From: Chloroflexota bacterium | Lineage (GTDB): Bacteria > Chloroflexota > Dehalococcoidia > Lucifugimonadales > Lucifugimonadaceae | NCBI GenBank assembly: GCA_016189845.1 | Contig: JACPRT010000227.1 | Coordinates: forward strand, 1 to 10,301 | Direction: 5' to 3' | Length of the DNA: 10,301 nt | Shown: one piece after another, positions 1 through 6,574 of the stretch | Layout: each line of letters begins with the position of its first letter | Position numbering within the stretch: position 1 is the first letter of the stretch | Program-made: the position numbers and the translations under genes | The notes under the pieces: generated by a model | Seen by the model: the letters and a program-made list of their open reading frames with translations, nothing else | Told to the model about the DNA's origin: nothing | The model's database searches: none

Positions 1-195
1 CCAAAGGAGACTTTTGCCGCGGGCGACCGTGTTCGCCATTCCGTATTCGGCCAGGGGGTCGTCGTGGCCTCGGAGCCGTCTCACGGAGACACGGAGCTCA
101 CCGTCGCTTTCGCGGGCAAGGGCGTCAAGCGGCTGCTGCAGAGCTTTGCCAGGCTCGAACGGGCTGCTGCGCCGGGACCGGGCGAGGGCCGCTGA
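1..195 (+). CDS. pcrA: PcrA/UvrD-type DNA helicase, C-terminal end only (5' truncated by window)
   Basis: The frame is open from base 1 to a TGA at 193-195 and gives the last 64 residues of a longer protein. It contains GDRVRHSVFGQGVVV, then a short acidic stretch, LTVAFAGKGVKRLLQSFARLE, and a low-complexity Ala/Gly/Pro tail. The pattern GDxVxHxxFGxGxV followed by VxF...GVKRLL..FA.LE is typical of the C-terminal Tudor-like domain of PcrA/UvrD superfamily 1 helicases. In PcrA this domain is known to contact RNA polymerase and so links the helicase to transcription-coupled repair and R-loop removal. The motor domains lie outside the window, so helicase activity cannot be checked. The stop is 2 bases before the next gene's GTG, so the lipid genes downstream are probably co-transcribed with it. 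Choice between PcrA and UvrD naming is by resemblance only. Confidence 0.8.
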   Translation, partial: PKETFAAGDRVRHSVFGQGVVVASEPSHGDTELTVAFAGKGVKRLLQSFARLERAAAPGPGEGR

Positions 196-197
196 CC

Positions 198-641
198 GTG
201 CCGGTGATCACCTCCGAAATGCGCGCTCTGATCCATTTGGACACCGTGCCAGTTACCTACGAGATCGAGAAGGGCGCCATTCGCAAATTTGCGCGGGCGA
301 TTGGCGACGCCAATCCGATCTATCACGACGACGACGCAGCCCGCGGCGCCGGCTATCGGGGCATCGTGGCCCCACCCACATTCCTCCGTTCCCTCGTCCC
401 CGGCCCCGAGCGGACTCCGTTCCCGGAACCGTTCGACAGGATCCTGGACGGAGGCAGCCAGTACACGTTCGACGAGCCGTTGATCGCAGGCGACCGGGTC
501 ACCGTAGTGTCGAAGCTGGTCGAGCTGTTCGAGAAACAGGGCCGGCTAGGCACGATGCTCTTCAAGGTCAGGGAGATCCGCTATCAGAATCAGCACGGGC
601 GCCTGGCCGCGACGCAGCGCACGACGACCATCACGTACTGA
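198..641 (+). CDS. MaoC-family hot-dog protein, N-terminal (non-catalytic) type; FAS1-like dehydratase half
   Basis: This 147-residue single hot-dog domain resembles the MaoC dehydratase N-terminal half (FAS1-like dehydratase). Residues 28-46 read IRKFARAIGDANPIYHDDD, which is the hydratase-2 motif (G-D-x-N-P-I-H) with the catalytic His replaced by Tyr42; Asp37 and Asn39 remain. GIVAPPTFL and the strand YTFDEPLIAGDRVTV follow as in the family. In two-domain hydratase 2 enzymes and in HadAB-type heterodimers one hot-dog lacks the catalytic pair and shapes the acyl tunnel. I infer the same role here, with the next gene as partner. The start is GTG at 198, with GAGGG at 184-188 as a plausible ribosome site; ATG at 219 is the alternative and would remove 7 residues. 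The next gene starts 6 bases after this stop. Confidence 0.82.
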   Translation: MPVITSEMRALIHLDTVPVTYEIEKGAIRKFARAIGDANPIYHDDDAARGAGYRGIVAPPTFLRSLVPGPERTPFPEPFDRILDGGSQYTFDEPLIAGDRVTVVSKLVELFEKQGRLGTMLFKVREIRYQNQHGRLAATQRTTTITY

Positions 642-647
642 TTCACG

Positions 648-1094
648 ATGGGCAAGGGACGTGCGCCGTGTTTCGATGACGTCGAGGTGGGCGAAGCGGT
701 CCCCCCCTTGCAGAAGCGTCCGGATACCCGGCAGCTGGTCATGTACGCCGGGGCCTCCGATGATTACGTGCAGATCCATTACGACAAGGACGTCGCCACG
801 GCCGCCGGGCACAGGAGCGTAATCGTCCACGGCGCCCTGAAGAGCGCCTTCATCGCCCAGATGCTGACCGACTGGATCGGCGCCGCGGGCCGGCTTGTGG
901 CCATGGAAGTGTCCTACCGCGGGATCGACTACCCGGGCGATACTCTGACGTGCCGGGGCCGCGTGACCGCCAAACGGCGCGACGGAGACCGGAATCTGGT
1001 CGACTGTGAGGTCTGGATCGAGAACGGCGCCGGGCAGGTGACGACCCCGGGCAAGGCCACGGTCGCGGTCCCAGCAAGAATTCCGAGGGGGTAA
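648..1094 (+). CDS. MaoC-family (R)-specific enoyl-CoA hydratase/dehydratase, catalytic subunit
   Basis: This 148-residue hot-dog protein carries the hydratase-2 catalytic pair. Residues 33-46 read YAGASDDYVQIHYD, with Asp39 and His44 in the D-x4-H spacing, followed by AGHRSVIVHGAL, which fits the substrate-binding loop. Family knowledge: such enzymes add water to trans-2-enoyl-CoA to give the (3R)-hydroxyacyl-CoA, or run in reverse as dehydratases. Paired with the preceding His-less hot-dog it would make a heterodimer equivalent to the double hot-dog of hydratase 2 or to mycobacterial HadAB. ATG at 648 has no obvious Shine-Dalgarno, so translation is probably coupled to the upstream gene. 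Its TAA stop lies directly after the GAGGGGG (1085-1091) that serves the following dehydrogenase. Substrate (fatty acyl, sterol side chain or other) cannot be read from the sequence. Confidence 0.85.
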   Translation: MGKGRAPCFDDVEVGEAVPPLQKRPDTRQLVMYAGASDDYVQIHYDKDVATAAGHRSVIVHGALKSAFIAQMLTDWIGAAGRLVAMEVSYRGIDYPGDTLTCRGRVTAKRRDGDRNLVDCEVWIENGAGQVTTPGKATVAVPARIPRG

Positions 1095-1104
1095 GCAGAC
1101 AGGC

Positions 1105-3042
1105 ATGGAAAAGCTACTGCAGGGCCGGGTGGCGATCGTCACGGGAGGCGGCCGCGGTATCGGCCGCGCCTGCGCGGAGCTGCTCGCCTCGATGGGCGCA
1201 CGAGTGGTCGTCAACGACCTCGGCAGCGCGGTCGATGGAAGCGGCCGGTCCACCGGGCCGGCCGAAGAGACGGTCGCCGCGATAAGAGCGGCCGGCGGGG
1301 AAGCGGTGGCCAACGGGGATTCCGTTGCTGAGATGGCCAGCGGCGAGCGAATCGTCAAGGTCGCTCACGATGCCTTCGGCCGCCTCGACATCGTCGTGAC
1401 TCCTGCCGGGATCCTGCGTGACCGCATGATCTTCAACATGTCGGAAAAGGAGTGGGACGACGTCGTCTCGGTGCACCTCAAGGGCACGTTCACGGTCGTC
1501 AAGCACGCCGCTATCGTCTTCCGGCAGCAGCGCAGCGGCAGGATCGTCACGTTCAGCTCGGAGTCCGGGCTGATCGGGTTCGCCGGGCAGGCCAACTACG
1601 GCGCCGCAAAATCGGGCATCGCAGGTTTCACCAAGGTGATCGCTCGTGACCTCGGCAGGTACGGCGCGACCGCGAACTGCATCGCACCGAGGGCGATGAC
1701 GCGGATGATCGCCACGATTCCCGACGCCGCGAAGCAGGCGCTGGCGGCGGCCGGGGCGGATTTCAGCGGCGAGGCGGAGTCACTCGATCCGGGCGACGTG
1801 GCGCCGATGGTCGCCTACCTGGCAAGCGACTACGCCGCCAACATCAACGGTCAGATATTCCTCGTGTACGGCGGCACGGTCGGCCTGATGTCGCAGCCTC
1901 GGCCGGTGCGCACGATCTTCAACGCCGCTGGACGGTGGGACATCGAAGAGTTGAACCGCCTGGTCCCAGGCCAGCTCCTGGATATGAAGACACCGTCGAC
2001 CGGGACAGCTGCGGCGCCGTCGACAGCGACGGCGGCTGCCGGAAGGAGCGCGACGCGTCTCGATGGGAAGGTCGCGCTCGTGACCGGCGGCGGACGCGGC
2101 ATCGGGCGAGGCATCGCGCACCTCCTGGCGCGTCAGGGCGCGCGCATCGTCGTGAACGACGTCGGCGCGGCCCTCGACGGTTCGGGCACGGACCGGCGGC
2201 CTGCCCAGGAGGTCGTCGACGAGATCGTGGCCGCCGGAGGCACGGCCACCGCTTCATACGACAGCGTCGCAAGCGCGGCCAGCGGCGAAAAGATCGTCCA
2301 GACGGCCCTGGATTCCTTCGGCAGGCTGGACATCGTCGTGACGCCGGCGGGGATCCTGCGCGACCGCATGGTGTTCAACATGACGGAGCAGGAATGGGAC
2401 GACGTCCTCGCGGTCCATCTGAAGGGCACATACTCGGTCGTCAAGCCAGCCTCGATCATCTTCCGCCAGCAAAAGGGCGGCAGGATCGTCACGTTCACCT
2501 CGGTATCCGGGCTCTACGGCTATTCCGGTCAGGCGAACTACGGGGCGGCCAAGGACGCAATTGCGGGATTCACGAGGGTCGTCGCCAGGGACCTCGCAAA
2601 ATACGGCGTGACCGCCAACTCGATCTCCCCGGGCGCCTCTACGCGGATGACGGCCAGCGTGCCCGACGCCGTCAGACAGATGCGGCGCGGCGATGCTCTG
2701 CCGCCGCCCGAAGGCGTGCTTTCCCGTGACCCCGACGACGTCGCGCCCATGGTCGCCTGGCTGGCTTCGGACGCCGCCGCAAACGTCACCGGGAGGATTT
2801 TTCACTGCGTCGGCAATACCGTCGGACTGATGGGCGAGCCTGCGGTCGTGCGGTCGATCCACAAGGACGGTCGGTGGACAGTGACCGAGCTGGCGGCAGT
2901 CTTCCCGGGCACCCTGGGGCTGGACCTGGTCAACCCGGCGCCAACTCAGCCGCCGAAGGGTGCACAGGGCGGCACGGCTGCCCCGGCCGCCGCGTCTGCC
3001 CCGGGCCAGGTCGCAGCGGGATCCCGCTCCGTCCAGGCGTAG
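1105..3042 (+). CDS. Tandem double short-chain dehydrogenase, MFE-2/Fox2-like (3R)-hydroxyacyl-CoA dehydrogenase
   Basis: This 645-residue protein contains two complete SDR domains where a typical SDR has about 250-300 residues. Domain 1 (about 6-293) has TGGGRGIG (13-20), an Asp at the end of beta-2 (N37-D38, favouring NAD over NADP), catalytic Ser152, Tyr165 and Lys169 (NYGAAK). Domain 2 (about 319-610) has the same elements at 327-334, D352, Ser466, Tyr479 and Lys483, a constant shift of 314 residues. The VVNDLG...DGSG loop, AGILRDR, VHLKG and GQANY resemble the dehydrogenase domains of peroxisomal MFE-2. The SDR NNAG motif is TPAG in both copies, and the usual Asn of the catalytic tetrad is His (124, 438), as I recall also for MFE-2. 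A Thr/Ala/Ser/Pro-rich linker (295-317) joins the domains, and the C-terminus ends in an Ala/Pro/Gly tail. With the two MaoC genes it suggests an (R)-specific beta-oxidation-like unit. Alternative: two different substrate ranges, as in Fox2p. Confidence 0.88.
   Translation: MEKLLQGRVAIVTGGGRGIGRACAELLASMGARVVVNDLGSAVDGSGRSTGPAEETVAAIRAAGGEAVANGDSVAEMASGERIVKVAHDAFGRLDIVVTPAGILRDRMIFNMSEKEWDDVVSVHLKGTFTVVKHAAIVFRQQRSGRIVTFSSESGLIGFAGQANYGAAKSGIAGFTKVIARDLGRYGATANCIAPRAMTRMIATIPDAAKQALAAAGADFSGEAESLDPGDVAPMVAYLASDYAANINGQIFLVYGGTVGLMSQPRPVRTIFNAAGRWDIEELNRLVPGQLLDMKTPSTGTAAAPSTATAAAGRSATRLDGKVALVTGGGRGIGRGIAHLLARQGARIVVNDVGAALDGSGTDRRPAQEVVDEIVAAGGTATASYDSVASAASGEKIVQTALDSFGRLDIVVTPAGILRDRMVFNMTEQEWDDVLAVHLKGTYSVVKPASIIFRQQKGGRIVTFTSVSGLYGYSGQANYGAAKDAIAGFTRVVARDLAKYGVTANSISPGASTRMTASVPDAVRQMRRGDALPPPEGVLSRDPDDVAPMVAWLASDAAANVTGRIFHCVGNTVGLMGEPAVVRSIHKDGRWTVTELAAVFPGTLGLDLVNPAPTQPPKGAQGGTAAPAAASAPGQVAAGSRSVQA
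1120..2930 (+). repeat. Tandem in-frame gene duplication (two SDR units, 942-base offset)
   Basis: Bases 1120-1983 and 2062-2930 encode homologous domains. Over the N-terminal two thirds they align without a gap at an offset of exactly 942 bases (314 codons). For example, 1381-1440 and 2323-2382 share GACATCGTCGTGAC, GGGATCCTGCG and GACCGCATG. Third codon positions have diverged widely and the C-terminal substrate regions differ, so the duplication is old and not an assembly artefact. The linker (1987-2055) is compositionally simple. Confidence 0.85.
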
Positions 3043-3070
3043 GCACGCCGCGGTCGAACCGAGCCGCGCC

Positions 3071-3080
3071 AGGAAGGGAG
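3071..3080 (+). promoter_or_regulatory. Shine-Dalgarno that decides a TTG start
   Basis: AGGAAGGGAG sits 4 bases before TTG at 3085. No ATG occurs in this frame until residue 76, inside the conserved penicillin-acylase region (LFQMDLRRR), and the conserved DRWGVPHIYA segment lies well upstream of it. The real start must therefore be a non-ATG codon, and this is the only one with a good ribosome site. Confidence 0.7.
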
Positions 3081-3084
3081 ACGC

Positions 3085-5460
3085 TTGTCTGTCATCGCCT
3101 CGCTCACGAGACCGGCTTTGCGGCTCGCACTCACGACGTGGGGTCGCCGCAGCCTGTCCAGGCGCTCTGGTACGCACCTCGTCGAAGGGCTGTCGGCCCA
3201 CGTCAAAGTGCTGCGGGACCGATGGGGCGTCCCTCACATCTATGCCGAGTCGACCCGCGACGCATTCTTCGCACAGGGGTACGTCCACGCACAGGACCGC
3301 CTGTTCCAGATGGACCTGAGGCGCCGTGCCGCCATGGGAATGCTCAGTGAAGTCTCGGGGCCGAACGCACTGCCGACCGACCGCTTCTCGCGAACGCTGG
3401 GGCTCCATCGCTCCGCCAGGGCCGACTGGACGGGCGCGAAGCAGGAAGTACGCGAGGCGTTCCAGGCATACGCCGATGGCGTCAATGCGTGCATGGGGGC
3501 AAAAAAGTGGAAGCTGCCCATGGAATTCTCGCTTCTCGGCTACCGCCCCCGCCCGTGGGAACCCGCGGACAGCATGTCCTTCGCCCGCCTCATGACCTGG
3601 CAGCTTGCCTTCGGCTGGCACGGCGAGCTTGTGAGGGCGCGGCTCCGTGACGCGGTAGGCGCAGAGGCCGCCTCCGAGTGGGACTTCCACTACCCGGTCG
3701 CCAACCCGGTCACGCTGCCCTCAGGCGTAATGTCCCGGGATCTCGAACAAGCGGCGCCCCTGCCGATCGTGCGCGGAACCCTGGGCACGGGCGGCAGCAA
3801 CGCGTGGGCGATCGCGGGCGAGAGGTCCGAGACCGGCAAGCCGATCCTCTGCAACGACCTTCACCTATTCGTCTCGTCGCCATCGGTGTGGTACGAAAAC
3901 CATATCGTGGCGCCGGAGCTGGAAGTGACCGGCGCTTCCCTGCCTGGAATCCCGGCGGTCCTCGTCGGTCACAACCGCCACATCGCCTGGGGGATCACCG
4001 CTGCGTTCACCGACTGCCAGGACCTGTTCGCCGAGAGGTTCGATGGCGGCGACTCGCGACGCTACGAGTCCATGGGCCGGTGGGTAGACGCCGAGGTGAT
4101 CGAGGAATCGATAGCCGTCAAGGGCAGGGACGAGCCCGAACCCCTCCAGATTGCGATCACCCGGCACGGGCCGCTTGTCGCCGACGGGCCCGCGGGTTCC
4201 GACCTGCGGTTCGCGCTGAGCGCGGTGGCCCTCACTGGCCCCGGCGACGCCGGGGGCTGGATCGCGCTCAACCGCGCCCGCGACTGGCGGGAGTTTACCG
4301 ACGCGTTGCGCCAGGTCCATTCGGCGCAGCTGAACGTCGTCTACGCGGACGTCGAAGGCAACATCGGGCATCGGCTGACGGGCCGCGTCCCGGTGCGTGC
4401 TGCCGGCGACGGCACTGTTCCCGCGCCCGGATGGTCCGGCGATCACGAATGGGTGGGCTGGGTCCCGTTCGAAGAGATGCCGCACGCGCTGAACCCACCG
4501 CAGGGCGTTGTAGTTTCGGCGAACAACAAGATCGTTCCCGATGGCTACCCGCACCACCTGGGCAACGTCTGGATGAACGGGTTTCGCGCGGCGCGTATTT
4601 CGGAAGTCCTGGCAGGCCACCCAAAGATCTCGGCGGCCGTCTGCCGTGGACTGCACGCCGATGTGGTGTGCATCCCGGGACGGGAGTTCGCACGCCGGAC
4701 CTCGGTCCTGACTTCCGACGATCCTGACGTACGCACCGCGGTGGGGCTGCTGCAAGACTGGGGTGGCAAACTCGATGGGCGGAGCCCCGCGGCCGCTCTA
4801 TTTGAGGTCGCCAGGCACCATTTGATACGGACCGTGCTGGCGCCCGTGGAAGATCCCGATGTCTCAGCCGGGCTTACCGGGGTCGGCCCGAACCAGGTCC
4901 TCGCACCGGGCAACGAGCTCTACGGAAACGACCTGGTCGCGGTGTTCAGGATGCTCGACAACCCCGAGTCCTGGTGGATGAAACGCGCGGGAGGATCAGA
5001 GGCCGCCCTCGCGACGAGCCTGAAGGATGCCGTCGAATGGCTGCGAGCCGAGCTTGGGCCAAAGCCATCGAAATGGCGGTGGGGCGCCATCCACCGCGTC
5101 CGGTTCCCCCACCCGATCGGCCTTCGCCCGCCACTGGGCGAGGTATTCGATCGCGGGCCATATCCGATCGGCGGCGACATGGACACCCCTGCGCAGGCGG
5201 GCCTCGCGCCGAACCGCCCTTACGACGCCAGGGCGGCCTGCCCGTCCTACCGCCAGGTCATCGATCTCGCCAATTGGGACGCGTCAGTCGCCATCCATGC
5301 CCCGGGTCAGTCGGGGCAGATCGGAAGCCGCCATTACGACGACCTGCTCAAGCGCTGGCGGCGCGGCGAGTATCACCCGATGCTGTGGACTCGTGAGCAG
5401 ATCGAAGCCAACGCGGAAGCAAGGATGCGCCTCGATCCGGCGGCGCCTTCTCGCACATAG
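3085..5460 (+). CDS. Penicillin acylase family protein (self-cleaving Ntn-hydrolase, N-acyl amide hydrolase)
   Basis: The protein has 791 residues, normal for the family (about 750-850). The alpha part has LRDRWGVPHIYAES (44-57) and GYVHAQDRLFQMDLRRR (66-82). The autocleavage site is Gly237-Ser238 in GTGGSNAWAIAG; Ser238 becomes the N-terminal nucleophile of a beta chain of 554 residues. Counting from Ser238 as beta-1, His260 is beta-23, Ala306 beta-69, and Asp310 and Asp313 are beta-73 and beta-76, matching the oxyanion-hole alanine and calcium ligands of penicillin G acylase. Asn480 (VVSANNK) and Arg501 (FRAARI) are the expected catalytic Asn and Arg. His rather than Gln at beta-23 recalls cephalosporin and acyl-homoserine-lactone acylases. 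The N-terminus has no convincing signal peptide (arginines interrupt the hydrophobic stretch), unusual for a mostly exported family. It is the last gene of the operon, 42 bases after the double SDR. The true amide substrate is unknown. Confidence 0.9.
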   Translation: MSVIASLTRPALRLALTTWGRRSLSRRSGTHLVEGLSAHVKVLRDRWGVPHIYAESTRDAFFAQGYVHAQDRLFQMDLRRRAAMGMLSEVSGPNALPTDRFSRTLGLHRSARADWTGAKQEVREAFQAYADGVNACMGAKKWKLPMEFSLLGYRPRPWEPADSMSFARLMTWQLAFGWHGELVRARLRDAVGAEAASEWDFHYPVANPVTLPSGVMSRDLEQAAPLPIVRGTLGTGGSNAWAIAGERSETGKPILCNDLHLFVSSPSVWYENHIVAPELEVTGASLPGIPAVLVGHNRHIAWGITAAFTDCQDLFAERFDGGDSRRYESMGRWVDAEVIEESIAVKGRDEPEPLQIAITRHGPLVADGPAGSDLRFALSAVALTGPGDAGGWIALNRARDWREFTDALRQVHSAQLNVVYADVEGNIGHRLTGRVPVRAAGDGTVPAPGWSGDHEWVGWVPFEEMPHALNPPQGVVVSANNKIVPDGYPHHLGNVWMNGFRAARISEVLAGHPKISAAVCRGLHADVVCIPGREFARRTSVLTSDDPDVRTAVGLLQDWGGKLDGRSPAAALFEVARHHLIRTVLAPVEDPDVSAGLTGVGPNQVLAPGNELYGNDLVAVFRMLDNPESWWMKRAGGSEAALATSLKDAVEWLRAELGPKPSKWRWGAIHRVRFPHPIGLRPPLGEVFDRGPYPIGGDMDTPAQAGLAPNRPYDARAACPSYRQVIDLANWDASVAIHAPGQSGQIGSRHYDDLLKRWRRGEYHPMLWTREQIEANAEARMRLDPAAPSRT

Positions 5461-5466
5461 GCCTCG

Positions 5467-6120
5467 CTAGCCGGCTTGCCCCCGCGCGGGATTCCGTGCG
5501 CCGGCGGCGCCTGGCCGGTCATCCGCCGGCCGCGCCATTGTCCTCGTGACGCCTGCCGGCCTCTGCGCGCCCGCCGCGTCCATCTCTTGCTGCGCGAGCC
5601 ATTCGTCACGGCGCACTTCCATCAGCAGGAAGTTGTGTCCGTCCCGCCGGACGGGACCGACGTCGTGAAAGCCGACCCGCCGGAACGCCCGTTGCGCTCG
5701 CACGTTGTAGTCCAGGGTGTGGAGGTAAACCCGCTCCAGGGGCGTGCCGGTGAAGATATGACGGAGGAGCGTCCGCAGCGCGTCCGAGCCATAGCCGCGG
5801 TCCCAGTAGCGCCGATCGCCGATCATGATGCCGACCTCGGCCTGGCGCTCGTCGTCGTTGATGTCGTAGTACATGCAGTTGCCGATGTGGGTACCATCGC
5901 CGGCATCGATCGCGAAGCGGACCGACCACGGGGAGGGATACTCCAGTTCGTCGCGGAAGTAGCGGACGTACTCCCTGAGCGACATCCGGAGCGGGGAGGT
6001 CGCATCGAGCGCGGCCAGTTCCGGGTCGATTCGCCAGGCGTAGTCAGCCTCGGCATCGGCCGGCCTCTTCGGCCGCAGCACCGTGAGGCGTCCCTCGATT
6101 CGGAGGTTACCGGTTTCCAT
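5467..6120 (-). CDS. GNAT-family N-acetyltransferase (RimJ/RimL-like)
   Basis: This 217-residue protein opens with LRIEGRLTVLRPKRPADAEADYAWRIDPEL (from residue 6), the usual N-terminal helix-strand of RimJ/RimL-type GNATs. It then shows HIGNCMYYDIN (78-88), the acetyl-CoA-binding motif A around DRRYWDRGYGSDALRTLL with RGYG at 108-111, and motif B ending YNVRAQRAFRRVGFHDVG. The last 40 residues are a low-complexity Ala/Arg/Gly/Pro tail. Family function is transfer of acetyl from acetyl-CoA to an amine on a protein, small molecule or antibiotic; the acceptor is unknown. I prefer ATG at 6120, which overlaps the Nudix gene by 14 bases; the upstream ATG at 6171 would overlap by 65 bases and adds a basic, unconserved leader. 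Its stop lies 6 bases from that of the converging acylase gene, with no clear hairpin-plus-T-run terminator between. Confidence 0.85.
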   Translation of the reverse strand: METGNLRIEGRLTVLRPKRPADAEADYAWRIDPELAALDATSPLRMSLREYVRYFRDELEYPSPWSVRFAIDAGDGTHIGNCMYYDINDDERQAEVGIMIGDRRYWDRGYGSDALRTLLRHIFTGTPLERVYLHTLDYNVRAQRAFRRVGFHDVGPVRRDGHNFLLMEVRRDEWLAQQEMDAAGAQRPAGVTRTMARPADDRPGAAGARNPARGQAG

Positions 6121-6574
6121 TGGCTTGCCGTGCGGCCATGGCAACAGCCGCTTCCACGATTCTCGCTTCATTCGGATATGTCAGCCGCCGGACCGCTTCG
6201 GATGCTTCGACCCACTCAACTACGTCGAATTCGGGGTCATGAGCGGCGGTATCGCCGCCCACCGGACGCATCAGGTAAAAATGGACCGTCTTATCGACCC
6301 TGGCGCCGTCCTGCGGCCGTTCATACGAGTAGTGTATTTCACCGACCTTGCCTGCGGGCTCGACCTCGAGGCCGGTCTCCTCTCGTACCTCGCGCAGGGC
6401 CGTCTGAAGGCCGCTCTCGCCCGGGTTCGGCGTTCCCTTCGGCAACGCCCACAGGGAAGAGCCTCGCCTGCCACATATTACGACTTCATTCCCGTGATCG
6501 GCGCGGCCGCGTATGACAACGCCGCCAAAGGAGGTGGCGGATGCCGTATTGGGCGCGGGGCGTGGGGATGGCAA
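6107..6574 (-). CDS. Nudix (MutT-family) hydrolase
   Basis: A perfect Nudix box G-x5-E-x7-R-E-U-x-E-E-x-G-U is present (GTPNPGESGLQTALREVREE, then TGL). It is preceded by SFGGVVIRG...VVICGRRGSSLWALPKG and followed by HYSYE and HFYLMRPVGGD strands, all typical. Family members hydrolyse a nucleoside diphosphate linked to another group with Mg2+; substrate (damaged NTP, diadenosine polyphosphate, ADP-ribose) cannot be told. The start is uncertain. TTG at 6574 gives 155 residues, the usual size; GTG at 6658 gives 183 and ATG at 6757 gives 216. None has a good Shine-Dalgarno. The extra N-terminal codons of the longer forms have low GC at third positions, no family resemblance, and cover the rightward promoter, so I prefer the short form. 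The domain itself also has a lower third-position GC than the flanking operons, perhaps a sign of different ancestry. Confidence 0.82.
   Translation of the reverse strand: MPSPRPAPNTASATSFGGVVIRGRADHGNEVVICGRRGSSLWALPKGTPNPGESGLQTALREVREETGLEVEPAGKVGEIHYSYERPQDGARVDKTVHFYLMRPVGGDTAAHDPEFDVVEWVEASEAVRRLTYPNEARIVEAAVAMAARQANGNR

Noticed and set aside
14..679. Plus-strand 221-codon frame across the helicase end and first MaoC gene
   Set aside because: It is an Arg/Ser/Pro-rich shifted-frame translation; the other two frames give recognisable PcrA C-terminus and MaoC proteins.
1984..3042. Separate internal start (ATG at 1984) making the second SDR domain an independent gene
   Set aside because: There is no Shine-Dalgarno before it and the frame is continuous through a typical interdomain linker; a single fused protein is simpler.
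2254..3690. Long minus-strand open frame (478 codons) opposite the double SDR and acylase
   Set aside because: It lies wholly antisense to two clearly conserved genes, has no recognisable domain, and long antisense frames are expected in GC-rich coding DNA.
5458..5475. Terminator between the converging acylase and GNAT genes
   Set aside because: Only short palindromes (AGGCCT, GCTAGC) are present, with no stable stem or T-run.
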